This document shows, piece by piece, positions 21,467-32,362 of a stretch of DNA of 64,000 nucleotides. The translations under genes were made by a program, and so were the position numbers. Where the stretch lies: contig JAMPIT010000884.1 of assembly GCA_026261815.1 (NCBI GenBank), positions 12,909,001-12,973,000 of the forward strand. The letters are read 5' to 3'. Positions within the stretch are counted from its first letter, which is position 1. Each line of letters starts with the position of its first letter. A model generated the notes under the pieces. It was not told where the DNA came from. It searched no databases and saw only the letters and a list, made by a program, of their open reading frames with translations. This DNA is from Monarcha castaneiventris obscurior (lineage: Eukaryota > Chordata > Aves > Passeriformes > Monarchidae).

Positions 21467-22030
21467 TGTGGTGGTGCCCCAGCCTGATGCCCTGTGGCCC
21501 ACCCCCATCAATCATGCCCTGGCCGTCCAGTGGCCAGACGAGTCAGAGTCTGAGGGTGGATCTGTGGGCATGGAGGCTGACTAGGGCACCACCCTGGTTT
21601 CCAGAAAGATCTTTGGGGTTCGGTCACTGATTGGGAGAGGAGCCTGTCCCTCTAGGTTATTCCCCTGTTATTGGTTGTCAATGTTAGTCCCCTCCTCTGT
21701 ACCTTCTTCCCATTCACTAATGTACTCTGGACCCTCCTATTTTCCCTCACCCTAAAACCCCAAGGAGAGAGCTGCTCGGGGGGTGCTCCATTGTTCTGAC
21801 CCTGTTCAATAAATCCTTGTTGGACTACTTTGGAGCTCCTCCGCCTCCCTTGCTTCTTCACCTCGGGCTGCTTGGCAGCCTGCAAGCAGGCACCCTTGTG
21901 GCAGGCTTCCCCACGCAGGGGGCTGCTTTGCCTCCACGCTTTGCCCGGAGCAATCGGACCTTGGTCAGTCCCTCTCCGGCTGCTTCACTCCTGCAGCACA
22001 CTGGGCTAACCGCGAGGGGTCAAGCAGTCA
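21467..22030 (+). mobile_element. Solo LTR S3 (564 bp), TSD GGGATC
   Basis: TGTGGTGGTG...GCAGTCA, flanked by GGGATC at 21461-21466 and 22031-22036. AATAAA lies at 21808-21813. Excising it restores colinearity with L2 gag (GAGGAAGGGATCCAACAGC). Confidence 0.87.
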
Positions 22031-22620
22031 GGGATCCAACAGCTGAGAGAAGTGGTGGACAGCATGAGAATGACCCTGACAAGGTCAGGCACACAGGGCA
22101 GATTAATGCAATGATTAATGCTGAGGACAACCAAGAGACAGTGGGTCCTATTGCCAACAGACTCAGGTATTATGAGAGTATCGTCAATGGCCCAATGCAG
22201 GCTCATGTCGCTGCTGTGGTTAGGGACCTCAAAGAGGAGATTGAGGGGGAAGTGATGGAGGAGGTGAGGAAGAGCAGTTCCCATGTGGCACCAGTGCGAG
22301 TCACAAGCCCCAGTGTCAGAGCCCAACGTCCCCCAGCTACAGAGAGAGGGTACACCCCATGAACTGAGCTGTGGTTCTTTCTGTGTTACCATGGGGAAAA
22401 CATTAGAAGGTGGGATGGAAAACCCACTTCTGTCCTGGCAGCATGGGTGCGTGAACTCAAGGAGGGAGACACTAACTGAGGGGGTTCCACTAAGGTGAAA
22501 GTAGCCTCAGCCTCTTGTGACCACGCTGCCAGCTATTACAGAAGGGAGGATGATATGTCAGATCCCCTTGAAGGAACCTCTAGCATGTATGCCCAGGGAG
22601 GGAATGAAAATCAGGGCTAG
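22031..22620 (+). pseudogene. gag: L1 gag, part 3 (C-terminus)
   Basis: Homologous to the last ~190 codons of L2 gag. It contains a frameshift relative to L2 and lacks some L2 sequence after the S3 junction. It ends at TAG 22618-22620 in the context CAG GGC TAG AGG GGC CCT, the same amber codon and context as in L2. Confidence 0.75.
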
Positions 22621-22768
22621 AGGGGCCCTGCCTCTAGCCAGGAAGAGGCACAGGAGAATAGGGTCTTTTGGACGATGGCCTGGCACATCAGAGCCACAAA
22701 AATATGAAGCGTTGGTTGATACTGGGGTGCAGTGCATGCTAATCCCATCGAGACATGTGAGGGTAGAA

Positions 22769-23360
22769 TGTGGAGGGGCTGACCCCAAATGTGGCTGCTG
22801 TCAGTCCCTCTGACACTGCCTCCAGCCCCACCTCTGAAGGAGACTCCTCCTGGGAGGAGGATTCAGTGGGCGGCACTGTGGTCTGATACCAGCCCCTTCT
22901 TCCAGAAAGTTCTCCCAGGGGTGTCGTGTGGTTGGCTGATAACTGATTGATGTGTTTTGTAGACCCCCCCCCCTTAAAAATTGTTGGCCCTCAGGTGTTG
23001 TCTCCTCCCCTTTCTGATGGTTCTGATTGGTCTGATTGGTTCCCTATCCGGCACCCCTCCCATGTTCGGCCCCCTTATAAGGTTGTGCATCCAGTTCCCC
23101 CTTGGGATTTCTCCTCTGGTTCCGCTCCGCTCCAGAACCCTTGACCCTTCCCTCAATAAAGGAGTTCACGGGGAGCCCCCCTCTCACAGCCCTTTGCCTC
23201 CTTGCTGCTTCTCTGCGCTGTGCTTCTCCTCTCGTGGAGCCGCCCTCCCTCTGCAGGAACCAGCCTCACTTTGCCTACAGCATCAGGGTCTACTCAGGTG
23301 TCCAGGGCCATCCAGGGCTGGCGTCCTTTGCTGAGGACAGTTTGGGACAGTCAGGCAACA
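22769..23360 (+). mobile_element. Solo LTR S4 (592 bp), TSD GGTAGAA
   Basis: TGTGGAGGGG...GGCAACA, with GGTAGAA at 22762-22768 and 23361-23367 (7 bp as read). AATAAA is at 23155-23160. It splits the protease just after its active site. Confidence 0.83.
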
Positions 23361-24638
23361 GGTAGAACCTGTTTCTGTTGCTGGGGTGACTGGGGGATCG
23401 CAGCAGTTGACCCTGTTGGAAAGTGAGGTGAGCCTGACTGGGAGGAAATGGCAGAAACATCTGATTGTGACTGGCCCAGAGGCCCCATGTATTCTGGGCA
23501 TAGACTTCCTTCAGAATGGCTATTACAAAGACCCAAAAGGACTCAGGTGGGCGTTTGGAATTGCTGCTGTGGAGGCAGAGGGCAATAGGCAATTGAAGAC
23601 GTTGCCTGGACTATCAGAGAATCCTTCTGCAGTTGGGCTCCTGAAAGTGGAAGAGCAACGAGTGCCAATTGCCACCTCAACTGTGCATCGCTGGCAGTAT
23701 CGGACAAATCGAGATGCTGTGATCCCCATCCACAAGATGATCCGCGAGCTGGAGAGCCAAGGGGTGGTCAGCAAGACCCACTCACCCTTCAACAGCCCCA
23801 TCTGGCCTGTGCACAAGTCTGACGGGGAATGGAGATTTACTGTGGACTATCATGCCTTAAATGAAGTGACTCCATCATTGAGCACTGCTGTGCCAGACAT
23901 GTTGGAGCTGGAGTCCAAGGCAGCAAAGTGGTAAGCCACCATTGACATCGAAATGCCTTTTTCTTCATTCCTTTGGCAGCAGAATGCAGGCCTCAGTTTG
24001 CTGTCACCTGGAGGGGAGTACAATACACCCGGAACCGACTGCCCCAGGGTGGAAGCACAGTCCCACCATCTGCCATGGACTGATCCAGACTGCACTGGAA
24101 AAGAGCGAAGCTCTGGAATATCTGCAGTATATAGATGACATCATTGGATGGGGGAACACAGCAGGGGAAGTGTTTGAGAAACGAGAAACAATTATTCAGA
24201 TTCTTCTGAAGCAGGTTTTGCCATTAAACAAAGTAAGGTTAAGGGACCTGCTCAAGAAATTCAGTTTCTAGGAGTCCAGTGGCAAGATGGACATCAACAG
24301 ATCCTGACAGAGGTAATCAACACTATCACTGCTGTGTCCCCACCTACCAACAAGAAGGAAACCTAGGCTTTTCTAGGAGCTGTGGGATTTTGAAGGATGC
24401 ATATCCCGGAGTAGAACAAGATTGTAAGCCCTCTTTATCTCGTGACACAAAAGAGAAACAATTTCCAGTGGGGCCCTGAATAACAATAAGCGTTCAAACA
24501 AATTAAGCAGGAGATTTCCCATGCAGTAGCCCTTGGGCCAGTCAGAACGGGGCAGGATGTGAAGAATGTGCTGAGCCTATGGCAGAAGGGACCTGGAGAG
24601 ACTCAAGGACGACTGTTCAGGTTCTGGAGTCAGGGGAT

Positions 24639-24706
24639 ACAAAGGGTCTGAGGCCAGCTACACCCCAACTGAACAAAGGGTCTGAGGCCAGCTACACCCC
24701 AACTGA
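24639..24706 (+). repeat. 34-bp direct tandem duplication in L1 RT
   Basis: The unit beginning ACAAAGGGTCTGAGG occurs twice head to tail without change. 34 is not a multiple of three, so the copy adds a frameshift. Confidence 0.9.
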
Positions 24707-25409
24707 GAAAGAGGTCCCTGTGACTTACAAAGGGGTTCAAGCTGCCTCATAAGTAATTGGCACCAAAGCACAGATGCTTCTGGCACCCCGACTACCAGTG
24801 CTGGGTTGGATGTTCAAGGAAAAGGTTCCTTCCATGCATCATGCCACCAATGCCACATGGAGCGAGTGGATCGCTCTGATCACACAGAGAGCCTGGAGAG
24901 GACATCCTAATCGCCCTGGGATTCTGGAAGTTATAACAAACTGGCCTGAAGGTGAGACTTTTGGATTATCCTCTGAAGAAGAGGAGGAACAAGTGACACA
25001 TGCTGAGGAAGCCCCACCATACGATGAGCTACCAGAGTGAAAGACAATATGCGTTCTTCACTGATGGTTCCTGATGAATTGTAGGTGCTAACCCAAAATG
25101 GAAAGCTGCAGTATGGAGCCCCACACGACAAGTTGCACAAGCTACCAAGGGACAAGGTGGATCGAGTTGGATTGCAGAGCTTAAAGCCATGCAGCTGGCT
25201 TTGGATATTGCCGAATGAGAGAAGTGGCCAACACTCTTTATCTCTACACTGACTCGTGGATGGTAGCTAATGCTCTGTGGGGATGGCTGGATCGCTGGAG
25301 AAAGGCCAACTGGCAGTGCAGAGGGAAACCTATCCGGGCTGCTGAGCTTTGGCAGGACATTGCCACTCAGGTAAAGAGAGTGACTGTGAAGATTTGACAT
25401 GTGGATGCA

Positions 25410-26013
25410 TGTGGGGTCCGGTTGGCCTATGGACCAAAGGACAAGGAGAGTCCACTGGTGGGACTGTCCCTAAGTCCAGAGACTCCCCCCGGTCAGGGTG
25501 ACCAAAAAGGCTTCCCCCAGGATTCTTTGTTCCATTATGTTAACGTACCCCAATTCTGCTTCCCCAGTTGGCCAGTTGGCCTCCCCACCCCTTGGTACCT
25601 AATATGTCCCTGCTCCAGAAGGTTCTCCACTACTTGTTTTCCCCATTGGCCCTTGTTCCCTTGCCACTCCCTCAGAGTTTCCCCATTGGCTTCCTTACCC
25701 TAGTCCTGCCTGTGTACCGCCCCTGCGCCCTCAGACCATTGGTCTCTGATGCCCTCTCCACTCCCATTGATAACCCTGGACCCTTCCCTGATTCCTGGTC
25801 TTTGTCCCTGGACCCCTTCATGCACGTGGCTGCATTAAACTTCTCCCGTGGAACTCCATACGGACACCCTTCCTGCCTTCTTTGTTGTCAGCTCATCCTT
25901 AGCTATCTGGTGTGATGTGTGTGTGTGTGTGTGGTGGCCTCGCTGAGCGGCTTCACAAGGAGACGCTTTTGGGAAGGTTGTGGCACTTTACCATCCAGCA
26001 CCGCGCTGCGACA
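25410..26013 (+). mobile_element. Solo LTR S5 (604 bp), TSD GATGCA
   Basis: TGTGGGGTCCGG...GCTGCGACA flanked by GATGCA at 25404-25409 and 26014-26019. ATTAAA at 25834-25839 is a variant poly(A) signal. U5 carries a GT run (25915-25932). Same family as S8 at 48101 and the partial copy near 45540-46222. Confidence 0.9.
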
Positions 26014-26364
26014 GATGCACATGAACCCAAGAGTCGGGCTAATGAAGAAAATCGTAACAATGAGCAGGTGAATGAAACTGCCAAGGTGAAAGTATCACAG
26101 GTGGATCTGGACTGGCAGCACAAGGGAGAATTATTTCTAGCTCATTGGACCCATCTCGACTCTAGTCATCAGGGATGAGATGCAATGTACAGATGGGCTT
26201 CTGACCAAAGGGTGGACCTAACTATGGACAGTATCTCACAGGTCATCCACAGCTGCAAGACCTGCACTGCAATCAAACAGGCCAAGCAGGTGAAGCCTCT
26301 GTGGTACGGTGGACAATGGTCAAAGTACAGGTATGGGGAAGCCTGGCAAATTTACTACATCACC
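26014..26364 (+). pseudogene. pol: L1 integrase, part 1 (zinc-binding domain)
   Basis: Open from the S5 junction (PKSRANEENRNN) through the HHCC module (HWTHLDSSHQG ... CKTCTAIKQ) with a TGA near 26176. It ends at the S6 TSD. The block GEAWQIYYIT has Tyr where ERVL integrases normally have the first catalytic Asp. Confidence 0.8.
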
Positions 26365-26751
26365 TGTCCTGGGTTACAATGTAAGGTGTAATCAATAATA
26401 TGTATTCTATGATCATCTTCACAAGCTGTTAGAGCAGGTGGGGGCCGTGTTCATGATCTCCTACCATGACTCATCCCTGATAACTCTCTCCAGGGACTAT
26501 CTCTGTTTAATGGGCCATCAAGCACCCACAGCATGACCTCTAGAATTACATCATCCCATTATGAGATGCTCTGCCCAGGGGGAGGAGCCAAGCATTCCCA
26601 CCTTGATATAATCTGGGATTTGGAACAGCACAAGGAGCCCTTACCTACTGTATTCCCAGAGGACAAGATCTACCACTGGACCTTCAGGTGAAGGCCAGAC
26701 TCTTCTACAGGATCACCACTTCAACAGGACCACTTCATCTGGACTGCTACC

Positions 26752-27103
26752 TGTGGATGCTGAAGGCTTGGCTATGGAGAGATTGTCCAGCTTTCTGCCA
26801 GCGTACGTGTGAAAGTCTTGCTTTCACACGGATGCTGGCCGAAAACAGTTAAAGGTTTCTGTAAACCAGTCCCTTTATCTTGCAGGTGCCCATTGTTATG
26901 CAGTATTGTTATGGTACTGACTGAAGAAATATTTCGAAGTAAGTGTTGTAAGGTTCAGCCAATCCCTCTGAGAGGTGGATGAACAAGGAACCAGTAACTT
27001 TATATCACTAAGATATATAAATGAGTTTGTATATTAATAAATGGTTCCGTTCCTTCCTGGACTGTGTCTGTGTCGCTTTCTCTGTGTCCTCTGCACAACG
27101 GCA
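26752..27103 (+). mobile_element. P5 5' LTR (about 352 bp)
   Basis: TGTGGATGCTGAAGGC...CACAACGGCA. A TATA-like AGATATATAAATGAG is near 27011 and AATAAA near 27036. Related to the P2 LTR. The end is placed a few bases before the PBS. Confidence 0.8.
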
Positions 27104-27108
27104 ATATC

Positions 27109-27126
27109 TGGTGACCCACGACGGGT
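27109..27126 (+). other. P5 primer-binding site, tRNA-Trp-like start
   Basis: Starts TGGTGACCC like the tRNA-Trp site used by alpharetroviruses, then ACGACGGGT, which fits only with an extra base. The assignment is tentative. Confidence 0.45.
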
Positions 27127-27228
27127 ACTACAACTGCCCACAACTAGAAGGTACGTGTCTTCCCCCCCTCCTTCCTCCAGGGACGGGGAAGGGATCGGAA
27201 AAAACCCACAAAACCAAAAACTGAAAAG

Positions 27229-27740
27229 ATGGGACTAAAAAACTCAAAAGATGACACAATACTTCCTTCCTGGAAAACTATATTAACACTTATGGGGCCT
27301 GATACGATATCTAACAATGCTCTTTGTGCTGTGTTACAATGGGCTGCAGGGCACAGGTTCTCCTCAGATCCTGAGGATGCATTTAGCCTGGACACTTGGC
27401 AACACTTAGGGGACAGGCTGCTTTATGAGTTTGCATATGGAGACCAGAACGTGGGTGATTTGATCCGTACTTGGAGAATGTCATTTGACATGTTACAGAG
27501 GTTTAAAGTGGGAGAGGAAGGAAAAGAATTACTAGATTTGGAGGGTTCAGAGGAGGATGAAATGTCTGGGGAAATGTCTGAAAGTGGAGAGACTGAGAGT
27601 GACAAGGGTGGGACATCTCCGGCACCGATGGAGCTAGCGGCAGTTGTAGAGGCTGTTCATATGTCCTATCCCTTACCCACGGAATGTCTTGCAAAAATGA
27701 AAGAATTGGAGCATCCCCCTCCCTTCACTCCAACGGCCCC
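27229..27740 (+). pseudogene. gag: P5 gag, part 1 (matrix and acidic linker)
   Basis: ATG 27229 starts MGLKNSK with Gly at position 2, a myristoylation-type N-terminus. A matrix-like helical domain of about 90 residues (FSLDTWQHLGDRLLYEF) is followed by an acidic Ser/Glu-rich stretch and a Pro-rich stretch. The original frame stops being gag at 27740. The ORF runs on to 27903 only because the P4 LTR happens to be open. Confidence 0.82.
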
Positions 27741-28391
27741 TGTTGGAACCCAAGGCACGCCTTTGGCTGCCCTGGGAGGTCAGGAGCCCTGGCATGGGGG
27801 TCCTGGACCCTGGCAAAAAGCCCAGAATGACACAGTCTTTGATTTTAGTCCATGGGACAGGTTGCCGACGCAGCGCAAAGTAATGCAAAACAAGAGAAGT
27901 TAAAAATGAGTAGTAGTTTAGTATTTTACAAGGTAAAAAGTAGATTTTAGGATTTCTAATATGAGGATGAAGGGTCTAAGATGGAGGATTTTGGGCGTTG
28001 CCCTGTTCTTCTTCTTCTTCTCCTTCTCCTCCATCTTTTCTCTTAGTGTCGGCATAAAATGATTGGTAGAATGAAAAAGAGGTAGAAATTACGTGTCTAG
28101 AATAGGTGCAAATTAGTTGGCATAGAATAGTAAATAATAAATACGTTGTGAAGAATGGTTGGATCATGAAAGGGGTACAAAAAGGACGGGACGGCCCAGG
28201 ACTGGGCAGTTCCCGCTCGGACTCGGCTGGCATCAGATGTGCGGCCGGAGCTGAGAGCTAGCTAGAGATAAGAAGAAATAAACAACCTGAAACAACGTCT
28301 GCAGGCTTTTCTCATCTGTTCAGGCTCGGGGTAAGGTGTCCCAGAGGTGAAGATAAGAACCAGCATTTGTGTGGAGTACCTAACTCCTGCA
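27741..28391 (+). mobile_element. P4 5' LTR (651 bp)
   Basis: TGTTGGAACCC...TAACTCCTGCA. Contains a CTT/CTC triplet run at about 28009-28035 and AATAAA at 28277-28282. It ends two bases before the PBS. Confidence 0.92.
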
Positions 28392-28393
28392 AT

Positions 28394-28411
28394 TGGCGTC
28401 CCTGGGTGGGC
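28394..28411 (+). other. P4 primer-binding site, tRNA-Asn
   Basis: TGGCGTCCCTGGGTGGGC is an 18-base match to the complement of the vertebrate tRNA-Asn 3' end, as I recall that tRNA. Confidence 0.8.
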
Positions 28412-28683
28412 CGAAGGTCAGCCTCTGGGCACCAAGCCAACTAGCCTCTGAAACCTGCTAAAAAGATACCCTGTGAGCCAGAACAGCCTGCTCGAGTCAG
28501 GAATGCCTGCATAGGAAGAATCCCACCATCACCTCCAAGATTCAGCCCAGCGGTAAGAAGACGAGGGGCCCAGTCTTCTACCACTCGAGTTCTGCAGGAC
28601 GGATCTCAGGAGGCATCTGGACTGATTCCTGGAGCGACGGAGGATTCCAACTTTAGGTGAGACCGGTCTAGATACAGATAGAC
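28412..28683 (+). other. P4 leader
   Basis: Untranslated leader between PBS and the gag ATG. No other feature is visible; packaging and splice-donor sequences would lie here. Confidence 0.6.
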
Positions 28684-30791
28684 ATGGGTAACACTCTGTC
28701 CCCAGAGCAGCTGCAAATACTCTCCACCTTAAAGGCTCTTACAGCCACACATCCTATAAAATTGAGCTCAAAACAATTAAAAGATCTTTTATACTGGGTT
28801 CGCTGTGAATACCCGCACTGCGAAACCCAAACAATATTTGAGCCAGCATTTTGGCAAGAAGTTAATAGAAATTTATATCATAAAGCAACCACAAGTGATA
28901 AAGTAGCTTTCAGCCTTCTACCTTCAGCCCGAGCAATGTTAGAGTCAATCTCGGAACATAAAGAAAAGGAGGAAAAAAACTTCTCTTAAAAGAGGAGAAA
29001 GTCTCTTCTGAGGAGACATCTGGCATGCAGCCAAGTAACACGGCAGACGCGGAAAGCGCTGCTGCTGCATTTGCAGGGGAACCATCCCCACAACCCACAG
29101 GGACCGTAGAGTTCCCGTCACCTCTCCCCGGGAAGCCGAAAATGACTGTATTTCCATCAGAAGAGGAGTACTTAGATGAGCTTTATTTTGAACCTCCTGG
29201 CCGTTCCGTGGAGGATACATGCCTAGAGCTGCCGACGGCAGACACAGCCCAAACCCCCCCCGTATCCCGGCGCTCCAAAAGCCCAGGCAGAAAAGCGGGT
29301 GACCAAACCACTGCATATGCCTCCCCCGCCCTCTCCCTCCCTACTCCATGTACGCGGCTCCGATATCGGTTTGAGCGACGAGGGTGGGGAACGGGGGATA
29401 GCCGACCGACATCACGGCAGGGACGCGTGGTGGCGGGAAACTTTGGTAAACTTTGGGCGAGAGTCACGGGAGCAAACCGAGGCGCGGGGAGAACAAACCG
29501 AGAGCTTACAACAGCTCTATTCAGAAGCGGTTCGCGGGGGGTGGAAAGAGCCAGCGGGCCCTCGGGGCGGTTGGGACGCGAGCAGGGAGGCGTGGCCCCG
29601 CAGCGTGACCCTGGGGGGCCAGGCCTTGGCACTGACGTGTCACAGCAGGCGGAGACTGGGCGTGGCCAAGACAGAGACCCAGCCCAGGCCGCCGCCTCCT
29701 CGGCAGTGCTGGCAGAGCTCCTGCAGCGCGGACAACGCGAAGCAGGGGATACTAAAATCGTTTTGGGTTCGGATGTATTGCAAAAGCTGCAAACAGAGGC
29801 ACAAAAAAACCCGGAGAAAATAAAAACAATATTCTCTTCAAAAGTAATTCCAAAACAAGCTTCGGGAGCCTTCGGCAAGGATCGCGGCAAACCCGGTGGA
29901 GCAACAGCGTCACCTAGTGGCGCTATCCCAAAACTGCAACAATATTTTCCACTGCAATATAATAAGAAGTCTTCATCACAGGAAGCCACTTCCACTCAAG
30001 CAACAAAATTTAAGCAACAGCAAAAGGAATTTTTTCCAACTTCTGAAGAGTCCACAGCTCACAATATTCCCACTCAAGAACAAGAACAACCATCCACTTC
30101 TGAGGATATCGAAGAAATCACAGCATCTCGGGGAATACCAATGACCATTCCCACAGCTTGTTTTCTACATTCCCTGCAATCTTTTCTACTCTCAGAAGAC
30201 ATCATGAAGCCACTATTTCTTCAATTGAAAGACACTGCTTTGGATTTTTATCCAGAGTTGGCAGAACATTTCCTTCAGCTGTTCGTTCAAACACGCAGAA
30301 AAATGATAACCCTCGGTGAAGAAGGGGCTACCTCTTGCAAAGGTGCAGAGACACCATGGATGCCAGTAACCCTTGGAGATGAAGGGGCTGCAGTGTCGTG
30401 GCAACCAGCACAAGGAATGACTTCATTTCAAAGACAAATGCCTACAGATTCAGCAATACTTACTCCCACGGACTGGACAGAAATTAGAAAGAAGGCATCA
30501 AGGAGCAGAGACACTGGTGTTCCAAGAACAGAAAGCATTGTTTTTCCAGTGACTTATGATGCACAGAATCAAAACGCACGATGGCATCGTTTGGACCATG
30601 AAGTCATCAAGGACCTGATGGCAGCCATGAAAGACAACGGCATTGGATCTCCGTTCTTCAAACAGCTTCTAAAGGGAATATTCACCACATATGATTTTAC
30701 GCCATTTGACGTCAAATCCATCATATCCATGATTCTTACAGATTCACAAAGACGATCCTTACAGATCTGGAAATGTCAGCTCAGATCATAA
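28684..30791 (+). pseudogene. gag: P4 gag (matrix, long linker, capsid N-terminus), truncated
   Basis: ATG 28684 starts MGNTLSPEQLQ, a myristoylation-type matrix start; the matrix-like domain runs to about 28980. A frame change near 28985 leads into a 588-codon open stretch (29025-30791). This holds a long Pro/Arg/Gly-rich linker (29250-29750, GC-rich) and a Gln/Lys/Ser-rich section. The capsid N-terminal domain (PVTYDAQNQNARWHRLDHE, PFDVKSIISMIL) starts near 30545. The stop at 30789-30791 sits at the deletion junction: capsid C-terminus, major homology region and nucleocapsid are missing. Confidence 0.85.
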
Positions 30792-32259
30792 TCAAGGCAA
30801 GGACAAGGTTATTAGAGTAAGCAGGCAAAGATTTCACAACAATTCATTTACCTCTAAAAAGGGAATATTTTGATTGGGCATTACAAAAATCAGAAGATTT
30901 GCAACTTGCATTGCTAGGTTATTTAGGTATTTGTACGATTCATTTTCCAAGCCACAAATTGCTGACAGCAAAAATAAGTTTCAGAGAAAAATCAGGAATA
31001 AGTGAAAAACCGCTGGACGCAATAACTGTGTTCACTGACGGTTCAGGGAAAACTCATAAATCAGTGATCACTTGGCAAAATACAAACACAGGACAGTGGG
31101 ATTTGGACATAAAACTGGTGCAAGGTTCACCACAAATTGTGGAGTTAGCAGCAGTGGTTAGAGCATTCAAATTGTTTCGGCAACCTTTCAATCTGATCAC
31201 AGATTCAGCTTACATAGCAGGTGTAGTTAAGAGACTTGAAGGTTCACTCTTGAGAGAAATTGATAATGAAGACTTATACTCATATCTAATGTGTCTGAAA
31301 ACATTATTGCAAGAAAGGGAACATGAATATTTTGTCTCTCACATCAGAGCACATTCTAATCTTCCAGGATTTTTAGCAGAAGGCAATGCACATGCAGATA
31401 AATTGCCCATGCCAATTTCAAAGCCTCTGCCAAACATTTTTGAACAAGCAAAGTTAAGTCATGTGTTTTTCCATCAGAATGCACAAGCATTAATGGAATC
31501 ATTTCGTATTTCCAAAAGTCAAGCAAAAGAAATTATAAACACTTGCCCAGATTGTCAGCTAGTGCAACCTCCTGCATCCACAGGAACTGTTACTCCAAGG
31601 GGATTGCAGAGTTTGCAGTTATGGCAAGCTGACATCACAAAATACCCGTCTTTTGGGAAACTCAAAAATATTCGTGTTTCAGTGGACACTTTTTCAGGTG
31701 CAGTTTTTGCATCTTTGCATACACGCGAGACATCACAGCATGCTTGTCGCAAGAAATTAAAACAGATAACGGTCCAGCTTACACCGGAAGCATACTTAAA
31801 AAATTCATGGACAAATGGGGTGTTAGGCACACATTTGGTATTCCACGCTCTCCAACAAGTCAGGCAATTGTTGAGAAAACACATCACACTCTCAAATCAA
31901 TTCTGGACAAACAGAAAAGGGGAGACGCAGAGGCAACGCCTCACATGCGTTTAAATAAAGCCTTATACGTGTTAAACTTCTTAAATGGTTCCTTTGCAGA
32001 ACCTACGCCACCAATTTTCAGGCATTTTTCAAACAGTACGCGAGCAAAGCTAAAGGAAAATCCTTTGGTTTTGATTAGAAACCCAGAAAGTGGGCAAATT
32101 GAAGGGCCATTCAAACTAATAACTTGGGGCAAGGGTTATGCTTGTGTTTCCACAGAAACCGGACCGAAGTGTGTGTCAGCGAGATACGTGAAGCCCTACC
32201 GAGTCCAGAAGCAGGCAGACATCGACCCCAGAAACGGAAAAGACAGTGCACAGACGTGA
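30785..32259 (+). pseudogene. pol: P4 pol remnant: RNase H and integrase
   Basis: Reading starts in the RT connection region (IIKARTRLLE-like) with a stop at about 30817. It then opens through RNase H (VFTDGSGKTHKS, about 31030; end EGNAHADK) and the integrase HHCC module (HVFFHQNAQ ... CPDCQ). The core D is in VSVDTFSGAVF (about 31680). A small deletion and frameshift near 31740 remove part of the core. D (KTDNGPAY) and E (SQAIVEKTH) follow in the next frame. The C-terminal WGKGYACVSTETGPK block ends at the stop 32259. The RT palm, including YMDD, is absent. Confidence 0.88.
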
Positions 32260-32362
32260 ACCAGTGTTAAGACTACAGACATTTCTTTGTTCTACAGATC
32301 AGAGACTTTGGGAATTAGCTTTCTTTTTCAGTGGTGTTGCATTTCAGACATACTCACGAAAA

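Larger units (their letters stand above)
22621..25409 (+). pseudogene. pol: L1 protease, RT and RNase H, interrupted by S4
   Basis: Protease active site LVDTGVQCMLIP lies near 22710-22745, left of S4. After S4 the frame is open (23386-23934) through the protease end into RT (GVVSKTHSPFNSPIWPV). TAA near 23934 is the first of several breaks. The RT catalytic motif YIDD is intact at 24128-24139. The thumb/connection region shows a 34-bp tandem duplication at 24639-24706. RNase H FTDGS lies near 25055, with multiple stops before S5. The RT motifs are those of the ERVL (class III) group. Confidence 0.85.

Noticed and set aside
27741..27903. C-terminal 54 codons of the P5 gag ORF
   Set aside because: These codons are P4 LTR sequence read through by chance after the insertion.
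29183..29995. 270-codon minus-strand ORF
   Set aside because: Antisense shadow of GC-rich P4 gag; no family motifs, Cys/Pro/Arg-rich composition follows from the plus-strand codons.
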